From the NCBI GenBank assembly GCA_024449915.1, contig JAMZAV010004500.1:1-64000 (forward strand): 64,000 bases of DNA, given 5' to 3'. The DNA is from Sweltsa coloradensis. Its lineage: Eukaryota; Arthropoda; Insecta; Plecoptera; Chloroperlidae. The translations under genes were made by a program, and so were the position numbers. The notes beneath the pieces are model-generated. The model saw only the letters and a program-made list of their open reading frames with translations. It made no database searches and had not been told where the DNA came from. Of this stretch, positions 1-9,149 are shown piece after piece (the stretch's first letter is position 1; every line of letters begins with the position of its first letter).

Positions 1-208
1 AAGGGAAAAAGAAAACCCGGGGTTTTTCCCCCCCTCCGCTCCCTCGTTTAACTAGTGTTTGCAAATTTGACAGGGGTATTTATTTTGATGCAAACCGTAT
101 GTCCGGTTCTAAATAAAACTGACGTAATGACAGACTAGTTGGCAAAACAGTGTCAGTGATTAATTAGTATGTAATCCGGTAGAACACCTCCCCCCTGGGA
201 TCCCTACA
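1..208 (+). repeat. 5' LTR of Ty3/gypsy element A (window starts in or at it)
   Basis: This stretch aligns with 8905-9139 over most of its length. Shared blocks include a CCGTATGTCCGG word, AATAAAACTGACGTAA (polyadenylation signal at 112-117) and a CCGGTAG block. It ends in TACA at 205-208 and is followed at once by a primer-binding-site-like TTGGCGCCCGGGG (209-221), as expected at a 5' LTR boundary. The true left end may lie outside the window. Homopolymer noise prevents an exact identity estimate. Confidence 0.75.
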
Positions 209-289
209 TTGGCGCCCGGGGGAAAATTAATCCTTCGACATCTAAAAAAGAAGGTAGGAAGGTATTTTTATATTACATTTTTCATGGGC

Positions 290-425
290 CCCCTAGACCC
301 CCGGGGAATTTTGTTCATCATGCCCCGGGGGAAAACGGCGGGGCACCCTTTTCGACGGCTCAGGTGCCCAGAAAACAGTGGGACAACGCTGGACGCGTTG
401 GCTTGGGGGGATTTGAATTTTAGGA
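290..425 (+). pseudogene. gag of gypsy A, N-terminal part cut by insertion
   Basis: Beginning at 351 one frame reads FDGSGAQKTVGQRWTRWLGG. This resembles the gag opening of gypsy elements, in which a substrate word precedes a conserved RWxRWLxxFE block. The reading ends where element B's LTR starts (426). On the far side of B, at about 5303-5390, a KKRATLLH-like gag block follows, showing that B landed in gag. Product in an intact element: structural capsid precursor. Here it is broken. Confidence 0.6.
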
Positions 426-560
426 TGTAGGTCCCGGAAATCAAAAGAGACACTTTACTGTTAATCTATTGTTTATTACGATACTCTAATACATACCTCC
501 ACTCACGGGTCCCTATTTCCGTGTCCCGGGCAGGGCTGCCAATCCCCAAAACACTACACA
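426..560 (-). repeat. 3' LTR of gypsy element B
   Basis: This 135-bp block begins TGTAGG and ends CACTACACA on the plus strand and is a direct repeat of 5165-5302. The shared core is AATCTATTGTTTATTACGAT followed by CTCTAATACATA. On the minus strand it is preceded by a purine tract (GGGGGGGGA, complement of 561-569), as expected of a polypurine tract next to a 3' LTR. AATAAA is present on the minus strand within the GTTTATTAC block. Confidence 0.75.
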
Positions 561-799
561 TCCCCCCCCAAAACATAGTACCCCAAAAAAAAAAACCCAA
601 TAAATAGTAGAAGTACCTTAGGGGGGGGGGGGGGTTTTTTGGGTTTTTTTAAAGTCACAAAATAGCCCCTCCCACCTTTTAGGCTGCTTCTTCCCCCCGG
701 TCAAAGCGTCAAAGGTTTCCGGGGCTATTTCATTACTTGGAAAAAGAAACCCGGGGTGGGCGTCGCTGACGCCCTTTCCGTCTCGGGTATTTCATTGGT

Positions 800-1990
800 T
801 GGGGGGGAGAAACCGGGGGTGGGCGTCTTTCAAACGTCCTCGGTCTCGGGGTACTGCCTTTGGGATTTTTTTGCCCACTATCGGGAAAACCCCTGGGAAT
901 TTGGGGGGGAACGACTGTAGGTTCCTCATGAAACCCCCTTCCAATGAGGATTTCGTCGTTTTTACGCCGCAGGCGACTGAACGACCACCCCCTGTTGCCA
1001 GTTTTCTAAACAACTTGAGGGGGCCCTCCATCCCAAAATCGAGAAGCCAGCTTTTTTGGTGGGTTTTTCTGCTGGAGCAGAACAGGGGGGTCCCCCACGT
1101 AAATTTTGGGGACCCCGGGGCTCCCCTTTTGGGCTCCGGTACGCCTTCCCTTTGGGGCCCTTTGCGCTCGGGGCCCACGGCCCTCTTATCCCCTTCGTCT
1201 TTTTAGGGGGCCCCTTTCCACCCGGGAAAATTTGGTCCTTATTTTTCGGTTGAAAACTTTTCTGCTGGGCTCCTCCGTGGTTGAGTGTGGGGTACCCGGG
1301 TACATAAGAGATATTTTTTAAAGTTCTTTTTTCCAATCTCTTCCCCTGCATATGCAATGCGCTTCCCGCCAGGGTCCCCGGGTTTTTGCCCTCGTTTTCC
1401 CTCCATTCGTTTGGGGGCCCCCAGTGGGGCCCGAGGGGGTTTTCGGAAACCCGTTGGTTAAAGGGAACTGCTTATGGGAAACCCGCTGATAAACTGGGGG
1501 GCCTTTTGTCGGGAATTTGACTCCCGCCCTGGCAGCCCCATCCCTGGAAAACCCATCTCTTCTGGGACAGGTATAAATCTTGGGTGCCGGGGATTTTCCC
1601 CATGACTTCCATTTCCCAATATATGGGACTGAAATAATCGACAAAACCCAAGGCAAGTTGTATTCGTCGTGGGCCCAAGGGAAGTCAATGGCCAAATCCC
1701 CAAGGGAGGGGTTGGGGATTTTTCTTTCTGTGACGGGTTCACAGGGATCAGGATAGCCACAATTTTGACATCCGTGGCAGTTTCTTTAAAATTTTTTTTC
1801 TGGGGCCTGAGGGTTTCAATGTCGGGCCCCACCAAAACCTTCAAACGAAAGCCCGTGCTTCTTTTTAAAAATGCCGGGTTTACCCTCAGGGCTTTTAAAG
1901 GGGTCTTCTTGCGAGTACCGGGGTAGGATAAACCTGGTTCCCCTGGGGACAATGTTGTCCACCACGCACAGCTCATATTTTAATTTCTAT
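800..1990 (-). pseudogene. Integrase of gypsy B
   Basis: On the minus strand near 1926-1978 one frame reads ELCVVDNIVPRGTRF, the linker that precedes the integrase zinc finger in gypsy pol. Downstream come a CHGCQ-type zinc-binding block, an AIDFPWA block (near 1676-1696), a DKRPP..FIS block near 1480-1515 corresponding to the second catalytic Asp region, and near 1390-1415 a PQTNG block where the catalytic Glu is expected. GRDWKKEL follows at about 1320-1345. Frames shift repeatedly. An intact protein would insert the cDNA copy into chromosomes in the nucleus. Confidence 0.8.
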
Positions 1991-2049
1991 ATCGCCGTAG
2001 CTCGGAAAGGCCAAATATCCCCTGGGTATCCCCCTTTTTGGGAAAGGGA

Positions 2050-2900
2050 AACCAACTCTGGATTTTTAGCCGCCTCTTTTTCCCAAACTTTCTTTCTTTG
2101 GTCAAAGCCTTAGGAAGGGCTTTTTTGGGGAAATTTCCTTTTGGGACATTGGGTTTCCACATGTCCTCTTTGGGGGTGCTAGGCCCCCGGGTGAAATGGG
2201 GAAAAGTGGGTCAGCAATATTTGTTTTACCGGGCCGTTTAAAAAGACGGTATAATTCCCCCCTAAAGGGCGGAGCCCCATCTCTAAATCCTAGCGCAGGG
2301 CCTAGACTTCTTGGAGAATATGAATTCCAATGGGGGGGTGGTCAAAACCAGGGGAAATCCCCCTTTTCCCAAAAATGTAAAAATTTGGAATCGTTCACTT
2401 TCCCCAAACCGGGGGGCCAAGGCCTCTTTTTAAACCCTTGACTGTATCTCGTCCCGCGCGGTAAAAACGCTCGATTTCGGGGTATTCGTGACTCGAGGTC
2501 CTGCCGGAGTTTTTTTGAATAAAGCCCCCCTCCCAGCCCCAAAAGGGGGTTTGCGTCTGCAATATTGTTGTCTTGACAGGGGGCCTGTAATAGCCAATCC
2601 TGAGGCCTTGCCAACCGCTTTTTTGGGGGTTTTTAAAACCCCTGCTCTTGCCTGGCCCCCCAAACGAAATTGGGGGGTCCCCGCCTTTTTTAGTTTTACG
2701 GAGCGGGGGGATTTCAGCGTGGGTAGTGGGGAAATAAAATCCCCGAGTTGTACCCCCACCCCCAAGGAAACTTTCCAACTCTGCCGATTTTTGGAGCCCT
2801 GAAATCCAGAATAGATTGAAACTCTATCTTCAAAGGGGTCGCACTCCCTCCTTAGAAAATTTGTGACCTCTGTGGGTTACCTCAGACTTTCCGATAACAC
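2050..2900 (-). pseudogene. RNase H region of gypsy B
   Basis: On the minus strand at about 2430-2640, frames contain YYRPPVKTTIL, a DASPFGLGA-like stretch split over frames (PFGAGRGALFKKTPAG), and an ERFY block. This is the pattern of the gypsy RNase H domain that follows RT. A later NIADPL-like piece (KQILLTHF in the read frame, near 2205-2235) marks the domain end. No uninterrupted frame covers the whole domain. Confidence 0.65.
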
Positions 2901-3640
2901 ACGGGGTCGGGATTAAGTTTTAACCCCCTTGTTGTTAAACACCTAAATTTATTTTCTCTAGGCGCTGGGGTCAGGGGCCCTTTTTTGGTTTTTTCCAGAC
3001 ACAATAAATTTCATCAATAAAACCTCTTGACCCCTTCACAGTCTCTCACCAGGGTCGGTCATAACCCTGAAATTACCCTCGGGTAAAAACAGCAAATTCC
3101 GTAAAAAAGTCGGGAAATCTGAAAACAGCATTAGGGGTTGCCAAATGTTTTACCCTCCCTGGATTTTTTCATGAATTTTGTCCCTTTAAAAATCACTTTT
3201 TAGCCCAACCAAACCCCAAAATATGGTGCTGCCATGCATGGCCGACACGCCGTTTTTCAAACTCTGGGATGGGGCTGTCGTCGGGGCAAAAATTGCTGTG
3301 TTTCCCCTTTCGCATACTAAAACATGGTCGCAGTTCACCAGATTTCTTTGTGCTTAAAAACTAGTGGAGATCCAGGGCCCGTGGCGCCCCATTAACTTTT
3401 TCAATTTTCCCCTTTTTCACCCCCAGAAAAAATTCCATCTTCTCGTCAAGCTTTTTCCCAACTGGTGTGGAACCCCCCTTTTGGCAGGCTGAGCCCCCGG
3501 CTCCCACGTCCTTTTGATGCGTGTTTCCCGCTGAAAGTCTTTGAGTTTCCCTACTCCACTAAAAAACCTGTGGTACTTTTCCATGTTTTTTTCCCATTTC
3601 TTTGGGGGTTTTGGGGTTAGAGCTTTTCCCCTTCCCTGGC
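2900..3640 (-). pseudogene. Reverse transcriptase of gypsy B
   Basis: The minus strand near 3511-3558 reads GVGKLKDFQRETRIKR, the usual entry to gypsy RT. It is followed by KKLDEKMEFFL, KIEKVNG and KKSGELRPC blocks in shifting frames. Near 2994-3028 the frame reads RGFIDEIYCVWK, which occupies the place of the catalytic YxDD motif but shows Asp-Glu where Asp-Asp is expected. This may be a mutation or a sequencing error. The enzyme would copy element RNA into DNA in cytoplasmic particles. Confidence 0.75.
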
Positions 3641-4159
3641 TTACACTCTTGACCTCATCTTCTCAAAACCCAAAGTCTCAAAACCCCCTTTAGCCCTTTA
3701 TTGCTGTTGTTTTACCAAAAATAGGCCCCTCTACCCGAAACAAACAAAAAAACAAGGGGATCGTTTGGCACCATTGTTCAACACAAATCGATGTTGAAAC
3801 TTCCCAAGGCCTTTGGGAAGGTGTCTCGCTTCCCGAAATGAAAAAATCTTCTTAGAAGTCTCCATACGGGTTTCCCGGTTTATCTTCTGTTTTTTGGGCA
3901 ACGTTCCCAGCTCTTTTTAAATCTAAAATATTGCTTTAAGGTTTCCGAACTATCATATTTTTAAAGATTGACCCCCCCAAAACCTTTTCCCTTTGTTTAA
4001 TGAATCTCATCCAAAAAAAAAAACCCCAAAATTTGGTTACGGGTGAAGGAATAACCATCACTTTTTCATTTCCCTTTATCATCAGGGGGGTTGGAGCTGT
4101 GAAACTTTTGTGTTTTTTTTCTTTGTAGAAGTTTTTCCTTGTTTGCTCCCTCCACCTTT

Positions 4160-5030
4160 GTTTTATTTACAGCTTTCCAAAATTTGGGCCCTTTTTTTTG
4201 CCTTTAAACATTTGGGTTTCCAAAAATTGGGGTTTCTCCCCCCCCGGCATCTCCCTTTTATCTGCTTGTTTTTGGCCTGGGGTGGGCCCACCAAAAAAAA
4301 AACTTGAAAAAGGTTCTTAACCTTTTTGGGGGGGAAAACCCGGCCCTGTTTGGGCATTGAACTTTAATTTTGGGAACACTGCTGTCCCCCCTCCCCTACC
4401 TTCCCCATTATGGCGGCATTTTTGGCTGTGACTTTTTCTAACTTCGGGGGCAATTCTTTTGGCCATTTGTGGGGGTTTGGGTTTGTCACCTTTTTAAAAA
4501 AAGGAAAGTTTAGTTCGTAGCCAACTCGATCTGCTTTGGTCACTGGGGCTGGTCAAAGAAAGGGCCTTTTTCCTCGTTGAAAATTGGAGAAATCCCCGTT
4601 TCGCGTTTTCCCCCCCTTTAAAACCCTTAGTGTAGTCACTGATAAACCTGATGAACTGTCTCATTTTCCCCTCATTTCCATTTTCCGGAAAAATTAAAAA
4701 ACCCCCCAAGGGAAAAACCACAAAAAAACCCTCGCCTTCCTTTGGGAAAATGCACTTTTAGCGCCCTCAAACATACGTCCTACTCTTTTGACGTCTTGGC
4801 CCTTCTTTTTTTACCCCAAATTTTCCCCGGCCCCAAGGGGGCGCCCAGGCAATGTGTACCAGATGTTCTGGCCCTTTTCCCCAAACCCTAAATGCAATAA
4901 AAAAATTTTTTTAATGTTATTATCTGTGACCCCTTTGGGAGCCCTATAAAAAAGGGTAAAAACCCTTCCCACCTGCGCCCCCTTTTTCGGCAACTGTGGC
5001 TTTCATCGCCATGGGTGTCGAACGGACGTA
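4160..5030 (-). pseudogene. gag of gypsy B with zinc-knuckle region
   Basis: Minus-strand frames include an MAMKATVAEKG start region (about 4980-5013), GVTDNNIKK and IFLLHLG blocks (about 4880-4940), QNIWYTLPG, a KMRQFI block near 4660, and then KNKQIKGRCRGG and KPKCLKAKK (about 4170-4280). The last two fit a CCHC zinc knuckle read through a frame error. The order is that of a gypsy capsid-nucleocapsid precursor. It lies directly downstream of the PBS on this strand. Confidence 0.65.
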
Positions 5031-5164
5031 GGCCTTGGCCTGGGGCCCTGGGTTTTTGGGCCTCTCGCCCTCACTCTTTGGGGCTTCTTATTCCGAAATT
5101 TAAACTCACAAATTTAAATCACTGCCCGCTTTTAGTTTTTTTCCCCACGTCCCAAAATGTGGGA

Positions 5165-5302
5165 TGTAAGGAAACCGGGTTAATCACAAGAACCTTTACT
5201 TTTTAAATCTATTGTTTATTACGATCACTCTAATACATAATCCACTCAGGGTTTCCCTGGTGTTCCTTTCCCTTTCGGGGCCTCCCAAATTCTCAACACA
5301 CA
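5165..5302 (-). repeat. 5' LTR of gypsy element B
   Basis: This 138-bp copy matches 426-560 and ends in ACACACA on the plus strand. On the minus strand it ends TTACA, followed a few bases later by TTTTGGGACGTGGGG (complement of about 5144-5158), a PBS-like site similar in form and position to that of element A. This fixes the element's orientation. Confidence 0.75.
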
Positions 5303-5895
5303 AATTTTTAATGCAGAAAGTCAAAATTTTAAAGACCCCCCGGAAAAAAGGGCAACGTTTTGTTGCATAAAGGGGGGGGGGTTGGGGGGGGGGGATGAAA
5401 CAGGACGTTTATCACAGTCGGCCAGGGGCAGGGGCATTTGGAGGTTCCAATGTTTATTTTGGATGCTGTCGCAGCGTTGATTTGTAAAGTGAAAACACCT
5501 AGGATTTAATTTTCCTTACGAAAGGATCAAGTTGGGTTGCACTTACCAAACAAGGGGTGAGTCTATTGATAAGTTTGAATTTTGGGTTTAAGGCGCCGGG
5601 CCCCCCCTTCATTTGGGGGTTTGACACACTAAATAGATAAACACCTGCGTAAACCAAATTTTGGGAAAAATTTTTTTTCTAAGAAACTAAAGGGAAAAAA
5701 CTTATCGAAATAGTTTCCAAATATGACCCTACAGTCTGTGTTGGCACATCTGGGATCTTGGGGGGATCCAACCCAGCGCGAGCTAGGACTAGCAGGTAAC
5801 TCAGGCCTGGGGGTAGGTCTGCCTGACAACAAGGGTGTTTTTGGAACAAGGTAAGCTGGGCCCTAGATAGGTCAAAAAAATAAAAAGGGTTTTCA

Positions 5896-6003
5896 TGTGG
5901 GTTTTGTGGGGCACATGAAAGGTTAGTTATGGGTTTTCCAGCCAAAAACAAAAATGGCCCTCTGTGTCATCAGATTGGGGACTTTGGAGCTTCTGTAGGA
6001 AGA
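5896..6003 (+). pseudogene. gag zinc-knuckle region of gypsy A
   Basis: From 5896 the plus strand reads CGFCGAHERL and then, after a slip, PAKNKN and LCHQIGDFGAS. This is the two-knuckle CCHC pattern (C-x2-C-x-x-x-H and C-x2-C-x4-H/D) of gypsy nucleocapsid. The Cys codons TGT and TGC are readable. The second knuckle has Asp where His is typical, which may be noise. An acidic DSNTDDE stretch follows near 6090, as is common between gag and protease. Confidence 0.6.
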
Positions 6004-6189
6004 AAAATTTAAAAAAAAAAAGGGGAACGCACTAAAAAAACACAGGAAAAAAAGAGAAAAGCAAGGGTTTGACAAGTTAAATGTCGATTCAAATACAGAC
6101 GACGAAATCGGAAGATTTGCCGAAATTATGCTTTCGGAGTGACCAGAGTTAACCACTGAACGGGTTTTTTTGACCTATTTAAAATCAAG

Positions 6190-6290
6190 GGGGGTGGGAA
6201 ATTTGGGTTTTTTGGTTATGGTTTATTTAGGAGGGTCATTAATGTGTTTGATGAAGAAACTTGGGACCCCGCTTAAAGGAAAAAAAAGTT
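6190..6290 (+). pseudogene. Protease fragment of gypsy A
   Basis: One frame near 6235-6275 reads INVFDEETW, which matches the segment just after the catalytic D-S/T-G triad in retroviral-type aspartic proteases of gypsy elements. The triad would fall at about 6220-6235, where the DNA reads AGGAGGGTCA. Only a G-G-S-like remnant is visible, so the active site is not confirmed. The position between gag knuckles and RT is right. Confidence 0.45.
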
Positions 6291-6589
6291 GACTGCTTTC
6301 TCTTCATTATCTAAATTTTTAAGGGACTCTTTCCCTATGGGGGAGTAAAACCCCCCTTCTGTCCTGGGTAAAACCCAAGCAGAAAGTAAAAAGGTAAACC
6401 CGGGGGCCGAAGTAAGCGCTTTTTTTCTAAATAATCAAAGGGGAAGGGGGTTTCCCCTTTTTTGGGGAAAAAGACTGGGAATAAAACTTAAAAAAAAACT
6501 AGGGTTTTTGGAAAATAGGCCCGGGAAGTGAATCAATCGAAAGGCCTAATAACTAAGGGCCCGTATTGGGAAAGTTGAAAGGGGTTTTT

Positions 6590-6990
6590 AAAAGAAACTT
6601 CCCATTAACCATGATGTGAAACCAAATGTATCAACCATTGAGAAGAGTTCCTGTGCCCCTTTTAAAAGGGAAAACTTTAAAAATAAACTTCAAGATTTTT
6701 GGGAAAACCCAAATATCTTTAGAAGATGGGCCCATCGCAGTGGTCCTCGGAGCCGTGGTCGTCCCAAAAGGTTAAAGGAGATGTCAGGATTTGCGTTTTA
6801 ATTGCGTCGGGGAAAAACTGGGGGTGGAAAAGAAAAAAAAAAAAAAAAGGGAAAAATCACCCTCCCCAAATTTGATGAGGTACTTCCCTGATCAAGGGAC
6901 GTAAATTTTTTAGTAAACTTGATATTTACAGGGGGCTTTTTCACCAATTGAAATTTATCCCGAATCCCAAAAAGAGGGGATAACCAAACC
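6590..6990 (+). pseudogene. Reverse transcriptase of gypsy A, truncated by deletion
   Basis: Readable blocks are PINHDVKPNVSTI (split near 6602-6640), GDVRICV at 6777-6797, TFDEV near 6868 and FFSKLDIY at 6906-6929, which holds the first catalytic Asp (motif A). A PESQK block follows at about 6962-6975. The reading then jumps directly to the RNase H C-terminal half. The palm segment with the YxDD motif and the start of RNase H are absent. In an intact element this span is several hundred bases longer. Confidence 0.8.
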
Positions 6991-7009
6991 CGTGAACACT
7001 TTTATATTA

Positions 7010-7205
7010 AAACCTGTTGGAAAAGATACTTTTTTACTTGATCACCGACAAAAAGTCCATCGAATGCATATTGTTTCCCCAAAATTTAAAAATGTGGGTA
7101 GGATAGAGCGATGGATGTTAAGATTACAATCCTTTTAACTATCCCCTTGTACAAAACCCCCCTGGAAGTCTAATATTGCTGACCCATTATCTAGGGTGTT
7201 GGATC
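7010..7205 (+). pseudogene. RNase H C-terminal remnant of gypsy A
   Basis: At 7100-7132 one frame reads RIERWMLRLQS, and near 7165-7200 a NIADPLSRV-like segment can be read. Both are hallmark end blocks of gypsy RNase H. A TDKKS block near 7040 stands for the usual TDHKPL. The N-terminal part with the first catalytic residues is missing together with the RT palm. Confidence 0.75.
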
Positions 7206-7429
7206 GGGAAAAGTAAAGACAACTTTTGGGGTGCTAAGGGGAAAAATGTCTTCAAAACAATTTCAATTTTCAACACCGTACACTTTAAAAATTTGGGGGA
7301 TATCGAAGGTTTCTTTTTTAAAATGGAAAAATAGAGGGTTCAGTCTGTATCTCGTAGTTTTCGAATTTTGGGTTTTTGGGTGGGTGACTCGAGGCAAACC
7401 ATTTTCCCTGCATTTTCCCCTGAACTGAG

Positions 7430-8525
7430 CAAGGGAGGAAAAATCCCTCTTTCGTGGGGAAAACGTTTGATAATGCCAGTTGCTCTCAGGGGAGGGAAAC
7501 CATGGAATTGGCCCACGGGGTCATCCCGGGGAAAGTCAGTAATGAAGGGAAAGATTACGATCTTCTTTAAAGGGATGGTGGGCCGGGGATTTTATAGGGA
7601 AATTTAGGCTTTTTTCAAACTTGTTTATGGGTTTTCCAGCTTGTCCTCACCGATGTTTCGGGCCTAAAAAAAGTACAACATCACTGGCCCAAGGGGCCCC
7701 CCTTGGCAAGACTTTCTGTAGATTTTCTAGGACCCCTACCATCAGGGCATTAAATTACTAAATTTACTATTTAATTCTAAAAGTAGATTCTTTGAAATGG
7801 ACTCATGAATCCATTAAACCCCTGAGAAAACAATCGAGAAAAATTAAAACCGATTTTTTCTAGGTTTTTTTTGCCTTCATCCCTTTAAAGGGCAGATAAT
7901 GGACCCCAAATTTTTTCCAGTGAATAGTTCCAAAAAATACTGGGGAGAAAAATAAAATTTTCTTAAAGTTTCAAAAAACAAAAAGTTGTGGCCGAAGGTA
8001 ACGGGGAGGTGGAAACGCCCAAAAACGTTCTTTGTTAAAACGTCTGGCGTATTGGGACAACAACAGGGCAAGATTGGAAAGAATTCTACTTTAGTATCTA
8101 ATTTTATACCCAATACTTTTGCATTGTAATACAGGCGTAAGGGCCCCCGGGGAACTTTTTTTACCGTAGGAAAAATCCGAGACAAGTTCCAACTTGGGAG
8201 GCAAAAAAAGTGGAAAGATGGTTTAAATTTAGAACCGGGGACCTTGAAAGGAAAAAGGAAAGGGAAGGAATTTTGGGAGATAAAAAACACGACCCCGGGT
8301 TTAAGGGAAATTTTGAAGTGGAAGGAGGGGGGGGGGGGGGGGGGGGGGGGCAAAAAAAAAACAAAACCTTTTTAAAAATTTTAAAAAAACCCTTTTTCCC
8401 CACTGTCCCCACCCCTACCCAAGTATATGTCAAGAAAACGGGGGGAAAAGTATTACCTTTAAAAATCCCCCGACCGTGCCCCTATACCCGGAACTCTACC
8501 CATTTTAAGAGGTTTCCCTAAACCC
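7430..8525 (+). pseudogene. Integrase of gypsy A
   Basis: Blocks in order are an LELAHG..HPG zinc-finger entry near 7505-7530, a WWAG region near 7578-7590, PPWQDF near 7700-7720, SRFFEM near 7782-7800, ADNGPQIF at 7892-7915 (second catalytic Asp) and NGEVE at 8000-8014 (catalytic Glu). An RKIRDKFQLG segment follows near 8170, and a C-terminal YTRNSTHFKRF near 8485-8517 closes the protein. All three catalytic neighbourhoods are therefore visible, but the frame changes many times. The C-terminal region contains a long G run (8326-8350) that is probably a sequencing artefact. Confidence 0.8.
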
Positions 8526-8904
8526 GAGTTCCCCCTCTGGTTCCCTACCTGAAATTCCTTCTGAGCCCCTTTAAAACGGCTCTACCAAAAAGGAATGTTG
8601 GGGGAGAAACCCAAAGGGACCAGAGGTCTTCGAGCTGACGTTTCCCCCCAAAAAAAAGGGGGGGGAAAGGGGAAACCCCCGGGGAAAGGGAAAAAAAAAG
8701 GGGGGGGGGAAGGAAAAAAAGTCAACCCAAAGGGCAATTCTTAACCCTGGGCATTTGGGGAAAAAAAAAAAAAAAAAAATTAAAAAAAAACGGGTTGAAA
8801 TTCCCCTTTTAAAAACAAATTTTATAATTTCTTTTTCAATTTTTTAAAAATTGATTATTCTTTAAAATTTGTTTTTCTTTTTTTTTTAATTTTTTGTAAA
8901 GGGG
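8526..8904 (+). other. 3' untranslated and polypurine region of gypsy A
   Basis: This follows the integrase stop region and holds several A/G-only tracts, for example 8650-8725 and 8898-8910, the last being AAAGGGGGGGAAA next to the 3' LTR. A purine tract there is what plus-strand priming needs. Homopolymer lengths are unreliable. No other gene is seen. Confidence 0.5.
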
Positions 8905-9139
8905 GGGAAATTTTTTTGGGGTTTTTGGGTCCCGCTTCCCGGGAAGGCGGGTCTCTTACTTGGGGCTTTTTTAAAACTTTGTGTTGGGTAACTGACTTTT
9001 GTGTATTTGTTTGATGTCGACCGTATGTCCGGGTTTTGAATAAAACTGACGTAATAAGACTTTTTGGCTAAACGTGTACATGATTAAAATTTGTTGTAAT
9101 TCCCGGTAGGAAAAACCCTCATCCCCGGGGGTAAATACA
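8905..9139 (+). repeat. 3' LTR of gypsy element A
   Basis: This direct repeat of 1-208 shares CCGTATGTCCGG and AATAAAACTGACGTAA, and ends in AATACA at 9134-9139. It is preceded by a polypurine tract. The left border is approximate because both copies are noisy at that end. Confidence 0.7.
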
Positions 9140-9149
9140 GATTTTTATA

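Larger units (their letters stand above)
426..5302 (-). mobile_element. Ty3/gypsy LTR retrotransposon B, minus strand, nested in A
   Basis: The element is about 4.9 kb with LTRs of 135 and 138 bp. Reading the minus strand from 5164 downward there is a PBS-like TTTTGGGACGTGGGG, then gag, zinc knuckle, RT, RNase H and integrase, then a polypurine tract and the second LTR. All main pol domains can be found in order, so it appears more complete than A. Frames are broken by homopolymer noise. A clear target-site duplication could not be read: the flanks are TAGGA on the left and AATTT on the right. Confidence 0.85.
209..9139 (+). mobile_element. Ty3/gypsy LTR retrotransposon A, interrupted by element B
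   Basis: The order on the plus strand is PBS (209-221), gag start, an inserted element B (426-5302), gag zinc knuckles, protease, reverse transcriptase, RNase H remnant, integrase with C-terminal domain, purine tracts and a 3' LTR. The order RT, RNase H, integrase is that of Ty3/gypsy. Reading moves between frames every few dozen codons because the DNA has homopolymer errors, so no uninterrupted ORF exists. Without B the element is roughly 4.2 kb, shorter than usual for the family, which matches a deletion inside RT. Confidence 0.85.

Noticed and set aside
792..1357. Opposite-strand ORFs of about 130 codons
   Set aside because: Low-complexity Gly/Pro/Lys readings of noisy G/C runs in the 3' part of element B. 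The frames overlap each other.
1318..1976. Minus-strand ORFs of 125 and 172 codons as novel genes
   Set aside because: They are frame-shifted pieces of the gypsy B integrase.
8161..8433. Proline-rich minus-strand ORF
   Set aside because: The Pro run is the complement of an inflated G run (8326-8350) inside the integrase C-terminal region of gypsy A.
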